Below are positions 38,541 to 49,497 of a stretch of 64,000 bases of DNA, piece by piece. This DNA comes from Hypoxylon rubiginosum (lineage: Eukaryota; Ascomycota; Sordariomycetes; Xylariales; Hypoxylaceae), in assembly GCA_902806565.1 (NCBI GenBank), contig CADCXA010000062.1, positions 248,001 to 312,000 on the forward strand, given 5' to 3'. The position numbers and the translations under genes are program-made. Every line of letters starts with the position of its first letter. Position 1 is the first letter of the stretch. The notes under the pieces were generated by a model. That model saw only the letters and a program-made list of their open reading frames with translations, was not told where the DNA came from and ran no database searches.

Positions 38541-39763
38541 GATGAAAAAAATATTATGTAAACTCGATTACTTCGCGGTCCTCTCCCCAGACAAAACAGC
38601 TACCTTAGGTACCTAGGTAAATAATGATGCACCAAATGCGATATTGTACGAAGCTGTGGACGTCGATGACAATCTTGTCTTCGACGACAGCGGCGGTATT
38701 AAATGAAGCAAGTCAGCTAAAGGATATGCTGCTGCTGCTGCTTGCTGCTGAGGTGGTGATGGTGATGGTGATGGGTGAGAAATAGAATTGATGTAACGCG
38801 AAATAGTGGGAGACGCCGGTTGATAAGAAGCTACCGTGCAGGTAAGATGCAGGTATAAAAGCTAAACCTTACAATATATCTTAGGTACATGTCAGCATAT
38901 ATGCATAGACCCTTGGACCTCTGCTTTTCCCCTTTTGCCTATTAGTTCCTAGCAGCCAAGTTGTGGTGGTCTTGATGGTACACACTGCTACCTACCCTAC
39001 CTGGGCTGCCTGGTAGGGACCTCTCTTCTAGATGCCAGAATAAAGATCCTGTCATCATGCCGCCTGACGATCTTGGCTCCATTGGTGGCTCGCTTGGCGG
39101 AAATACAGGCATGCCAAGCACGATCAATTATGGTCACGCCACTGAACCGCTTTGTACCGCTCTGGAGTGCGACTCATCATTGGCCTGTGTGTTATTATCG
39201 TGCTGACATGGCCAAGGAGCAACAAGGTAAGTTGCTTGCATCAAGTAGGAAGCTGAGAAAAGCTCGTTGTCCATGTTTTCTAACATGTGTTTCTGAAATG
39301 GCAGCTAGAAAAAAAAACACTAGAATCTATCAATAAAAATTAGCCAAGCCATAGACCTACTTCAGCTTTCTTAGCATCATAATAGCTTGTTGTTGTCTTG
39401 TCTTAGGAATCATCCCCTTTACGAGCCGCCTGGTAACACAGACGTCCAAGACATCGGTGTCCGTAAAAGGTTTAGTCCAAAATAACGTCAATAAAACCCC
39501 ACGTCTGTCGCCATTTCAATTCGTCAGTAATATGTCTTCTTCCTTTCTCGCCCTTTTGCTACGTCGCATACCGTATAAATATCCAGGACCATGCCGAACT
39601 TGAAGATGACTGACCTTCTGACAGCCTTCTGGAAGACTTTTTAGTGTTGTGGTGAGCACAGCACAGGGGTTGCTTTCGGTCCGTTCTCCAAGTGCTTACA
39701 CGAATTCCGCATATGAGCCAGCTGCTTAGAACTGACGAGTAGCAAAGATGGTTACCTACCTCC
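38541..39763. other. PTR2 promoter region and intergenic DNA
   Basis: Holds a complete TACCTAGGTA palindrome at 38,610-38,619, a (GCT)n stretch near 38,730 and a (GGTGAT)n stretch near 38,752. No credible gene. A short ORF at 39,073-39,336 lacks any recognisable feature. Confidence 0.5.
38725..38777. repeat. Short (GCT)n and (GGTGAT)n simple repeats
   Basis: About six GCT units followed by GGTGAT-type hexamers in the PTR2 upstream region. Ordinary microsatellites. Confidence 0.7.
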
Positions 39764-39821
39764 TAGGTACACTAATAGGACAAGTTTATCCATTAGCTCA
39801 GAATTCCCCACCTACACCTTA
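39764..39821 (+). repeat. Left terminal inverted repeat (58 bp)
   Basis: Starts TAGGTACACTAATAGG and ends CACCTACACCTTA. It matches the reverse complement of the right end at 56 of 58 positions, differing only at its 36th and 37th bases (CA here, TG in the partner). Confidence 0.9.
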
Positions 39822-41073
39822 AATAAAACAACAATAATACCAAATTTTCAATTTGCCATTACAAGCTCAAATTATAATTAATTTACAAGAATTTGGACGC
39901 GAAATTACATATAGTTATTAAAAAAATTAAAAATTTAAATTAAAAGTTAAAATAAATATTATTAACGTTATAATAATTAAAATAACATAAAAATTTATTA
40001 TTATTATATTTAAATATTAACTTAATATAATAATAAATTAATTTTAATATTAAAAGTTTTAACGTTTATTATATTTTAAAACTTAAAATAAAAAAAATTA
40101 TATTATATTAAAAATAATAAATAAAAAACTTTTTATAATAATTTATTATAACTTTTATATAATATATAAAAAAATATAAAACTTATTTATATATATAATT
40201 AATATTAAAACTTTATAATAATAATTATATATTTAAAATTTAAAAAAATAAAAAGCTATTAAATATATTAAATTTATAAAAACTAATATTTATAAACGCT
40301 TTATTTTTATATATAAATATTAATTATTAGTTATTTTAATTAAACTTTTATTAATATTATTTTTAAATAAATATATAATTATAAACATTTTAAATAATTT
40401 TTATATTTAAATAATATAATATTTATATAAAAAATATTAATATAATTTAATAAATATTTAAAATTACGTTAAATTTAAAATCTTAATTATAATATAAAAA
40501 ATAATATAATTATATAATAATAAAAATAATATTAATTTAGTTATTATATATAAAAAAAATTTAAAAGTTAAATATAATAATATTTCGTTTAAAAGTTATA
40601 TAAATATATTTAAAAAAGGTTTTTTATTTTTTTATAAAACTAAAAATTAATTTATATAAAATAACATTTAAATTTATATGTTTATATAAATCTAAAAATA
40701 GTTTAAAAATTATAAAATATAAACTTTTAAATAACTAATATATTTATTAAATTTAAACCTTATTAAATATATTTAAACGGCTTTTAAATAAAAAATTAAT
40801 AAATTAAAATTTAAATTTTATCACCTAAAAAAAAATAAAAGTAATATTATATATATAATAAAATTAATTAAAACAGTATAACAAGTTATTAATTTAAAAC
40901 TTATTAAAAAGTTAATTATTTTATTAAAATATTAATTTTAAATTATATATTAAACTAAAAATTAATACACTTGGTTTTAATTATTAAAACCTTATAAATT
41001 TAATTATATAATTTATATATTTATTATAAATTTATTGAAATTTTACAAATTATTTAAATACAGGTGGTGGTGG

Positions 41074-41131
41074 TAAGGTGTAGGTGGGGAATTCCAAGCT
41101 AATGGATAAACTTGTCCTATTAGTGTACCTA
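41074..41131 (-). repeat. Right terminal inverted repeat (58 bp)
   Basis: Inverted partner of the left end. A short G-rich GGTGGTGGTGG run lies just inside it (41,063-41,073) and has no counterpart on the left. Confidence 0.9.
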
Positions 41132-42632
41132 CCTACCTGGTACTAATTATCAGGCTGTATAGTGACCAATAGCTCTCTAAGGTCCTGGCATCATCATTCA
41201 GGCAACGATATTAAAGAGGATGAACGTCCGTGTGCTACCAGCCTCTGCCAGTTCGTGTTACAACGCTCAGAGTCGCGATCCTACGCCTGTCGTAAGCCCA
41301 GCCATTGGCATTCGGTCTGGCATGCGACGCAGTTGATATGTGAATCTAGAACCTGAAGCACCGAAAATCTCAGGTTTCTCTTAAGTCTCGACCGCAAAAT
41401 GATCCCGTGCTATTTTGTTATCAGTCAATCGATGAGTCTCCCAGTGCTGTGCCGTTCGCTTCTTCTTATTAAAAACCCCGGCGGACGCCACCGATCTTCG
41501 ACCCCCCCGCTCTGCCCCGCGCCTCAATGCCGATGTTACGTTTCGGGCGATCACTCCATGTCCTCGTGAAAAACGACGAATGTTGATCAGGATATTTGTC
41601 ATCTTCACAATTGATGAAAAAAAAAATAGAATAAATCACCCCTACTGCCTTATAGCACAATCTTGTCTTATGTTTATGTCACTACCCATCCTAAAGGGAG
41701 AAAAGGGGGGTTGACCAAAGTTAAGCGCCTAGGCCAGACGTCGGAATGCGGCGCCATACATACTGCATACCTGCCTATGCATGTAAGATCCGAACGTTCG
41801 TACGTTCAAGACGACTTTCACAGGCAAAATGGCTCGGAACTTCAAAGTCGCATATTTTGGTACCAAAAAGCCGGTATGACAGAGAAATCCAAAACATCAA
41901 CACTCGGGCTAGCATAGCTATACCTATGTCCTTGGTAGTCCGCCCCGAACATCCCTAACGCCCTAGCGCGCCATCTTCTCCGTTCCAAATCCCGGACTTG
42001 GTAGTCGGTCCAATATTGCTTCAGCCCGAGAAAGTGGGCCGGCATCCCGACCGTACGATAAGTAACCGACAGCAGCGATTTTTACATGTAACAACTCAAT
42101 GTTACACGAGTGATCCCTTGCATTGACTCACTAGTTTGTAGCTACTGTAGATTTTCGTATGAAGACCCGAGTATACGAAACGGCGTGATGCTACGTGATT
42201 CTGCAGCCCTGAGTAGCTCTAACGGTAAGGCCCCGGATGGTCTTACATTTATTTTTATGAAAAAAAGATACCTTTATTTTATTATATTGGGTACCTACCT
42301 ATTATATATTATAATATTCTATAACGATTTCAATCTAAGTTTTTCAACTTGCGTCTATCGCTGCCACTTTTCAACATATTCGTTACACACCCCTTATCGT
42401 CCGACTTGGCAAAGGTACCAAAGTCCAACTTATTCTTGTCGCTACCAGTCAACTTGCCTAGCATATTCTTGCACCTGTAGTAAGAAAAGCCGGCTTGTTA
42501 GCAGACAGTTCCACGAATAGAAGGCTAGAGGAGAGAGAGGGAGAGAGAAAAGGGGGGACGTGAACATACCTGTCGCCGTGGACCTTGTAGATCTGCGTGG
42601 CGCTGTGCCGTCATTGCGGTAGAAGTACCCGC
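41132..42632. other. Intergenic, no gene recognised
   Basis: Mixed sequence with many short chance ORFs. None shows a recognisable domain or a consistent exon structure. Confidence 0.5.
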
Positions 42633-42775
42633 AGCTGGCCATTGCCCTTCTCCGTGCCCGGCGCGCCGGACGAGCCGGACTACATTGGCTACTTCAAAGC
42701 CGCCGACTACGCCCGCGTCGGGAAGTGGGCAGCTATCAAGGTCAACACGGACAACTACATAGTGAGTCATTGACG

Positions 42776-42817
<42 letters not shown>

Positions 42818-42884
42818 AATAGCGGCTGGCTTGCTTTGTATGCCTATTTCAAACAACAACCAGGGATGCGGATGTGACGTCTAG
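42633..42884 (+). pseudogene. Possible exon relic of an unidentified gene (C-terminal fragment)
   Basis: A G/C-rich stretch after a possible TAG acceptor (42,630-42,632) reads PLPFSVPGAPDEPDYIGYF and then KAADYARVGKWAAIKVNTDN without a stop, up to a GTGAGT donor at 42,762. A possible intron containing a (GT)n repeat ends with CAG at 42,863, and the next seven codons would give GCGCDV and a stop. The protein-like composition contrasts with the surroundings, but no upstream exon or family was found. It may be the 3' end of a decayed gene. Confidence 0.3.
42779..42814. repeat. (GT)n microsatellite
   Basis: About 17 uninterrupted TG/GT dinucleotides, ending TGTATG. Confidence 0.95.
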
Positions 42885-43275
42885 CGCAGGGGCAAGACAA
42901 GCCGAGCAAGTTTTAGCTGGTGGTGAGAAATTGGTCATCGGTATATCCTAATCGGGAACGACCGTTAATTATAATGATGACGCTTCAAAGTCATTGAGGT
43001 ATTCAGGGGTTTAGGAGTAGGCATTGAACGAAGCGGACACAGGCTACACGGATCCAACTGTATTTTGGCCATCTTTAGCAGCTTCTTCACTTAGAGCGTA
43101 CGGCGCTCGATAGAAGCATATGTCCAAGTAACGGTCATAATTTCACTGCACTAAGTCACCCGTAGTGACTTCGGGTGCCAGAAGGGTTCTTGTTACAAAA
43201 AGGGTGGTGTGCATGTGAGCTGGGTTGGAGCCAGCATCATAAGAAAGTAAAAGCTACTTAATACAAACGCGCGCC

Positions 43276-44721
43276 TCAACTCTCCACAATTTCTTCTAAT
43301 TCACGAATCATGTCTTGGTCTATCTCCGGGTCGTAATCATAGCCAGTGAACGGCTGGCTTTCGTCGATGTTGACGTTTTCCGTAAAGCTTTCGTCGACAA
43401 AGGGACAGTTGCGGATGTATTCCCACGTCAGACCAGGGTCTGGAGGCACGGCCACTTGCGAAGTGCCGTTCCGGATGATGTCGAACCCCACTAGGTCGAC
43501 TTCTGCGAGATGTGGGAATCGCTCCTCGGTCAGCGCTGGGAGCAAGCGGTGGAGAAAGGCCGAGGTCAGGTCAAAACACACGGAACGGTTAAAAAGGCGG
43601 GAGCGCATCTGAGCTGTCCCACAAAGTGTAGGCTGGCCACGATAGTTGCGATGGAGAGAGGGATATTCACCCAGTCCGATGGAGATGGTCTCCAACGTGT
43701 CTTTCGCGCTAGGTATACGTTAGCGATCATGTCCGGCTGTTTTATAGCACCCTTGCTCGCTCGTCCTAAGAACGAGGCTGTTTCGATTGCATGCTCACCT
43801 TTGAATGAATTCAACCGTCTCGCGAAACATGGTTATGTCGTTGCGCAAGTCCAAGTTTGCGTTGAGAGGCCCGAGTCTAATTTGAAGATGGGCCATCGAA
43901 GACAAGCAGCGTCGGCGCAGGAAACGCAAGGGAGACCACATGGGCCCCGGGAAGGTGACTACACCGCCTCGCTCTTGGCGCGCCCACAGCTTGTCATCAA
44001 TTCCTTCATTGTCATATGGATCGACTTCGTGGTAAGGAGAGTATGTTATGACGATATCCTGCGGGATCGGCGCGCCATTGGGCAGAGCACCTTCGTCTTG
44101 CAAATGGTCAAGCTTGAGAAACCTAAGCTTGCTCGCATCGAGTGAGGTCACTATGGCCTTTACCAGTCCACGGTGCATCCAGCCAACAAGGCGGAGGTCA
44201 GTGACGGCGGGAAAGAGTCTGGCGGGGTTCTGGCGAATGTACGGTTGATCGCCGATGTTGTGGAGTGACGCGAGGTCCAACCGGGTAACATTCTGCATGC
44301 GACCAAAAACATCCCAGGTCTGCAAGTCGATGTCTGTCAAATCGTCTTCGTCAAAGTCTATCCACACGAGAGTCCAAGTCAAGGCCTTAACGTGCATGAT
44401 GAGCTCAGGGCGGTCGGTCATGAGACGAAGAAAGGCACGTTGGCGTGGGACCAGGCTGCGAGGGCGGTACTCGTCGGAGCAGTAGACCGTATCGACGTCT
44501 GAATAAAATCGAAAAGAGCATCCGTCGTAGTCAAGAGTTTGTCCCATGTTGTGACTGCTGAGGTCGACATCTTTGAGCAAGAAGGGGAGGGAGAGGGTGC
44601 GCCATGAGCGGGAGGCTAGCCCGACGCGAGCGAGAGTATTGGTATCACCCACCAAATTGTCCAAGATTAGCTGTAAGATCTCGACCGGGAAACCATAACC
44701 TATACAGGAAAAATGAAGCAT
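43276..44721 (-). CDS. F-box protein
   Basis: Two exons (44721-43799 and 43708-43276) joined by a 90-nt intron with a GTGAGC donor and CTAAC branch site give 451 aa. The start at 44,721 is the ATG just before the F-box; the same frame extends 64 codons upstream through repetitive leader sequence unlike protein. Residues about 9-50 (GFPVEILQLILDNLVGDT, SRSWRTLSLPFLLKDVDLS) form the F-box, which docks a substrate adaptor onto Skp1 of an SCF ubiquitin ligase. The rest has irregular leucine-rich stretches (MQNVTRLDLASL, LFPAVTDLRLVGW, ASKLRFLKLDHL), suggesting degenerate LRRs for substrate binding. The C-terminus is acidic (DQDMIRELEEIVES). The target is unknown. It lies downstream of, and on the same strand as, the flavocytochrome gene. 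Confidence 0.8.
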
Positions 44722-45526
44722 GGCTAGAGTAGTTGGCAGATAGAAAACACATTGGTTGTCAAGTTTCAAGTTGGAAGTTGGAAGTTGGGAGTTAGTAGTT
44801 GGGAGTTGGGGAGTATGTAAGTGTAAGATGTAAGGGAGGATGAGCTTAGGTAAGCCATAGACCATCCCAACATTTCTCCGATTTCCGAGTAGACGCTTCA
44901 TACACCATACCATCTAACACGTGTAATATACCCTGTTTTATTCATTTGATATCAGTATATTTATTTTAGAATGGTTGGAGAGTCAATCACCTTTCATGGT
45001 TACCTCGTCGTTCCTGTGTCTAAGGAACTGGAGAATACATGTATAAGATGGGTGGGTACGAGATAGAGATATCTGAAAGCCGACTTCAGAATGGGATCTA
45101 CTTGGTAACAGCTGAATAATTTCGCCCGAGTTCTTAGCATGACAGTGTCAAAGTAAGAGTTGGGGAAAACTCATTGTCTAAGTTGGTGTTGTGCCATAGT
45201 GGAACGATGAGTGTAAAATGCTAGAAAATGTTCAATACCATGACCCCTATTTAGGCGAAGCTAGTACTGGTTCCCAAATCGAATACATTGAGAAATGTAA
45301 TGCGATAGTCGTAATTCGTATAATTCATCCATAACCTGTATAATCATGAGACTAGCGCAAGCTTCATACCGTAATGTAAAGCCTATGTTGTGCGAATCGC
45401 TTTGCCGTCTGACTAGAAACTGGTGGCAAATGGTATTCGCTACAAGACTGATGCTTCCAAAGTCGGAAGACTTCATACTCCAACCCTGTACCATAAATAG
45501 AATATCCGGGTATATTAGGTAACCAT
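44722..45526. other. Intergenic between flavocytochrome and F-box genes
   Basis: About 800 bp. The right part is the 3' region of the flavocytochrome gene; near 44,766-44,815 there are short GGAAGTTGG/GGGAGTTGG-type repeats just upstream of the F-box start. No other gene is seen. Confidence 0.5.
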
Positions 45527-47308
45527 TCACAGACGGCTCTTTTCGGGGCGCCACATCTCATTGAGTAGACGGCTTGCATTGACCATCTCAGGCTGCGCCT
45601 CGACGAGGGACGTGATGCCGAGGAGTCTCATGCCATTGACGAGCTCTTCAGAGAGAACTTCACAGAATTTAAGTCAGCATACGAACACCACTACATCGAG
45701 ACAGACCGCTGGCTCGGGTAAGCGTTGGTAGGTAAAAGTGAAACGTACTGTCAATGCACCTCTCCACGCCCCTAGACCCGTACGCCGCCAGCGCGTAGAA
45801 GAACGGCCTCCCCACGCCCACCGCCGAGGCGCCCAGGCAGATAGCCTTCAGCACGTCGGCGCCGTCGCGCAGCCCGCCGTCCACCAGGATCTCCAGCTTC
45901 CCCAGCACCTCGGGGCAGTACGTCCGGATCTCGAGCAGCGTCGTCAGCGCGTCGGGCGCGCTGTGCGCCTGCCTGCCCCCGTGGTTGCTCAGCACGACGC
46001 CCTGGCACCCGTGCCGCAGCGCGAGCCGCGCGTCCTCGGCGCACTGAACCCCTTTAAGCACGAGCGGCCCTTCCCCCCACGCCTCCCGGATCCACGCCAG
46101 GTCCGCCCACGACAGCGCCGGCTGGAAGTCGCCGGCGGGCGCGTGGGTGCGGTGCCCGAGCCCCGCGCGCTCGGCCGCTTGCCCGAGTCCTAGTTCTAGC
46201 GCCTCGGATGCTTGCACGTGCCGGTCCGACGTCCGCTTGCCCAGCACCGGCGTGTCGACCGTGACCCAGAGGCTGCGGAAGCCGGCCTGCTTGGCGCGGC
46301 GGATGCGCGCTAGCGTCACGGCTCGGTCGCGGTGCACGTAGAGCTGGAAGTGGAGCTGCGAGGGTGGGAAGAACGCATCATCGCCGTCTCCGCTTTGACC
46401 GTCCTTCTTCCCAGTAGTACCTGTCTCGGTCTCCGCCAGCTTCCTCTGCTCGTCCCGAAGCGCGCCCGCGATCTCCTCCGTGGGCACGGTAGACACGGTA
46501 CTAACCAGCCCGTGCGCGCCGCGCCGCGCCAGCCCGCGCACGAGCTCGACCTCGGCGCCCGGGTGCGAGCGGCCGAGCTGGCCCATGGCGGAGGCATAGA
46601 AGGGGAAGGGCGAGTCGAAGCCCAGGATCCGGGAGCGCGGCGACGCGTGGTGGACGTCGCGCAGCACGCGCGGGCGGAAGGCGACGCGCGACCACGAGGC
46701 CAGGTTGCCGCGGAGGGAGAGCCCGGCGTTCGCCGAGCTCGAGACGTACGAGAGCGCGCTGTGGGACAGCACGCCGCCCCGCGCCGCCGCCGCCTCGAAG
46801 TCGAGCGCCGTCACGCAGTGCGCGATGTGCGGCGGGCCGGCTCCCGGTGGCGAGGGGGACGGGGGTAAAGCCGAGGTTAGGGTCGGGGTTGTTGTTGTTG
46901 TTGTTGTTGGGGTTGCTGGCGCGGTAGTGGTGGTGGCGGCGACAGCAAGCGAGGCGAGGGCTGCGGGGTCCAACTCCCCTCGGAAGCTCCCCTTGGGCAA
47001 GTTTTCTAAGACATCCGGTGAATGCACCTTGCGGAACTCGGCGGTGGCGTCCTATAAGAAATTCAAACTCGCGCTTAGCAGCAGTACGAGGGCGGGAAAA
47101 ACGGAAATGTCTCAGTTAAGATAGGTTCAATGTTTAGGCGCAAGCAAGCGCTGGCAAAACATACTCGCCCGCCTTGTTTCACCAGGATGGCAGCGCCGCC
47201 CGGGTGCTGTTCCAAATATGGCGTGACATCGTACACCTTGCCGTGGATGACTATCCAGCACGAGGACGTCGTGTTATGCTTGGCGACCTCTGCGGCGTTG
47301 AGCAACAT
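45527..47308 (-). CDS. Flavocytochrome b2-type FMN-dependent alpha-hydroxy acid dehydrogenase
   Basis: Exons 47308-47165, 47051-45749 and 45657-45527 (introns 113 and 91 nt) give 525 aa. Residues 1-70 are a cytochrome b5 domain with heme ligands His35 (HPGG) and His58, 23 apart as in yeast flavocytochrome b2. A Thr/Pro-rich linker follows (to about residue 117), then an FMN-binding TIM barrel. Expected catalytic residues are present: Tyr150, Tyr286 (QLYVHRD), Asp314 and Arg321 (TVDTPVLGKR), Lys381 (LVLKGVQ), His405 and Arg408 (SNHGGRQ). Spacings from Tyr286 onward equal those of yeast CYB2. About 25 extra residues (ETGTTGKKDGQSGDGDD region) precede Tyr286. It probably oxidises L-lactate or a related 2-hydroxy acid. 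Unlike CYB2 there is no N-terminal mitochondrial presequence, so it may be cytosolic. The substrate is not certain. Confidence 0.9.
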
Positions 47309-47506
47309 GGTTTCTTTTTCTTCCCGGCTTTGTATGAACTGACTGTGTGAAAGACACGGATTGCGGGTGTGGTTTGGACGGGGAGATGGGTAAACGCATG
47401 TCGGCCATTTATACTTGTTTAACTTGGTTTCGTTCCGGTTCGTCTCCAGTCTCCAGTCTCCAGTCACCTGCATGAGGAGTCAGGACGGTTGTTGAAGTCG
47501 GCGTAT

Positions 47507-47531
47507 TCCCATACCCCATACCCCATACCCC
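47507..47531. repeat. CCCATAC heptamer tandem repeat
   Basis: Three to four direct copies of a 7-bp unit (CCCATAC) upstream of the flavocytochrome gene. Confidence 0.7.
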
Positions 47532-47548
47532 GCTACGGGATATGTTAC

Positions 47549-47610
47549 AGGTAGTACTGGCTTTCGCACCGAAGAGGGCGCGAGGATGCGAAGCCAGTAC
47601 TGGTACTACC
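47549..47610. repeat. Imperfect inverted repeat (hairpin)
   Basis: GTAGTACTGGCTTTCGCA is mirrored by TGCGAAGCCAGTACTGGTAC after a loop of about 18 bases; the arms differ by one extra T. It lies about 240 bp upstream of the flavocytochrome start codon. It could be a small element relic or a regulatory palindrome. Confidence 0.55.
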
Positions 47611-48441
47611 AATTTCTCGCTTGTCTTTGTCGATATCCCCGAGCTACCTCCTGTACTTTTACCTTATACCTTACAGCTTCAGATGTGACCCCGGCTTCAA
47701 TGGACCTATTCTACATAATGTATTGCTAAGCACGACATTATATTCAAACATCATCTCATAGGCTAGCTACTCCACTAACGATGAGGATAATACTAGGATC
47801 TACTATGCAGTAACGCTATACTCATTCCCACTCCGAATGATACTGATCGAAGAAGCCATGTCCGCTTACACTGGATAGAATGGTACGTGATTGTAAATGG
47901 CGAATGCACAATTAGAACGGCCACCAGGAGTCGTAAGCGTGAATTAGCGACAATAGAATGCTTTATCTAGATATCCGTGTACCCAAGTATCTATAAAAAA
48001 ATTTAGGAATACGCTGGAATATTTAGGTACGCATCAGTATGTGGCGAGATAGTGATTAATCAAGGAGCCTCGTATAAGAAACAGTGATCATCGCGACTAA
48101 TAAGGTGGTAAACTTGCCTCATCGACAAGTCACGGATTGATCACTTCTAAGGCCATAAAAGACATAAAAGGATCGAGTCAATTCATATGCTTGCTATTGG
48201 ACCCAGCGAGGTGTGAACCTCAAGGGTACGAATCTGTATACTAGAGCTGAAGGCCAGATTATTATACGAGGTATCTGCCTCTTCATCATAGGGCATTCAT
48301 GATCCTGCCATTAGCCAATAGCCAATCGCCAACGAATATGCATGCCAATGCTTCTCATAACTTCGTGTCTTCCTTCGCCCGCCATTTCAACCAGGGGAAA
48401 GCCTGCGAAATGTACCATACCAGCCAGAAGAATGCAAAGGC

Positions 48442-49497
48442 TTAGTGAGCCATGATCTCCTGGGGCTTGGATGCATCGGCGGCAGGCTTCTCGTCGACCT
48501 CCATCGCATCATCGCCACCATCGACGGCCTCGCCCTCGACTTCCTCCTCGAGCTCATCCTCACTCTCGTTCTCAAGATCGACACTTCCCTCGTCGGAAAT
48601 TTCCTCCTCCTCCGCGGGCTCTCCCTGCTCTTCGACACCTGCCATCTCCGCATCTCCGTCGGTGGCGGTGGCGGCAGCAGAAGCGCTAGCTTCGCCGGCA
48701 TTCTCAGCTGCAGCCTCGGCACCCTCTTCCTCATCGGCTTCCTCATCCTCCTCAGCACCATAATCCTCGTCGTCGGGCTGGAGATCAGCCTCGGGCTGCT
48801 CAGGCGGGAACTCGGCAGGAGCAGAGGCCTCGGAGTCCCTGTGTCAAAGATTAGCATGTTCCACAAACGATAGACAATTGCGCAAAGATTGTATAACGTA
48901 GACGTACCATTTGATGGCGAAGCGAGTGACTCGCGGCTTATCAGCCAGGATGTTGCGTCGGATCTTCTCGATGCTGGGCTTGGCAGGCGGGTCGGCATTC
49001 AGCTCATCAGACTCGTACTCGTTGTTGACGTAGTAGCCAACACGAACGAACTCGCGACCATCGTAGGAGCAGGTAAGAAGGACGACGGTGACACCGAGAA
49101 TGTCTGCGTCGGGAATGCGGTTGGTCTTGGGAGCGTCGGCCTCGAAGATGAACTTGTTGACGCCAACGGGGATGGGTCCGACGAGGAGAGAGTCCAGCTC
49201 CTGATCATATTGATCGCTACTCATCAAGGTCAGAAGCTAAATATTGAGATGAGAAATACAAGTTGCAGAGGTAAAGACTTACGAGGTTGCGGAACCGACA
49301 TAGGTCAACTTCCACTCCAAGTCTAAACCATTGTTAGGCAATCCACCATTTCAATTAAACATTAAGCATTTCGTATAGATGACAATACCTTTCTCGAGCG
49401 ACTCAAGGCATTCGAAGGTGATTTCAAACACATAGGTATCCGTGAACTTGGCTGGGTTGTTGAGGATGTTGACACCCAAGAGAGACACGACAGACAT
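48442..49497 (-). CDS. ASF1: Histone chaperone ASF1
   Basis: Four exons (49497-49389, 49322-49283, 49216-48908, 48838-48442) with three introns of 66-69 nt give a 284-aa protein. The N-terminal 155 residues are the conserved Ig-like ASF1 core: [96 protein letters not shown] and [13 protein letters not shown]. The remainder is a long acidic tail rich in Glu, Asp and Ala, usual in fungal ASF1. It hands H3-H4 dimers to CAF-1 and HIRA for nucleosome assembly in the nucleus. The intron 2 acceptor is a tandem GAGTAG, so two isoforms differing by one Ser are possible. It is transcribed divergently from RNA14. Confidence 0.97.

Larger units (their letters stand above)
39764..41131. mobile_element. 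DNA transposon/MITE with 58-bp TIRs and RIP-mutated interior
   Basis: The ends at 39,764-39,821 and 41,074-41,131 are inverted copies of each other, identical at 56 of 58 positions; the two differences are adjacent transitions. Each end can be read as TA followed by GGTACACTAATAGG, so a TA target duplication, as in Tc1/mariner-Pogo elements, is plausible, though other readings of the boundary exist. Total length is 1,368 bp. The interior from about 39,910 to 41,060 is almost pure A/T with no open frame, as in the 24-kb block. It may once have encoded a short transposase or been non-autonomous. The TIRs keep normal G/C content, in sharp contrast to the interior. Confidence 0.85.
47309..48441. 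other. Intergenic with upstream region of flavocytochrome gene
   Basis: It contains a CTCCAGT repeat (about 47,447-47,465), a CCCATAC heptamer repeat, and a hairpin at 47,549-47,610. From 47,620 to 48,441 no gene is recognised. Confidence 0.5.

Noticed and set aside
42110..42520. 136-codon ORF with a hydrophobic segment
   Set aside because: Low-complexity, T-rich stretch; no family, no splice signals, no convincing start context.
45738..47124. Several long plus-strand ORFs opposite the flavocytochrome gene
   Set aside because: Shadows of the very GC-rich coding strand; the minus strand carries all catalytic motifs.
48190..48270. Possible second tRNA-like sequence on the minus strand
   Set aside because: A T-arm-like hairpin exists, but the loop is six bases, no acceptor or anticodon arm forms and no T-run follows; kept only as a comparison in the findings.
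48445..48873. Plus-strand ORFs opposite the ASF1 acidic tail
   Set aside because: Leu/Ser/Arg-rich complements of Glu/Asp/Ala codons.
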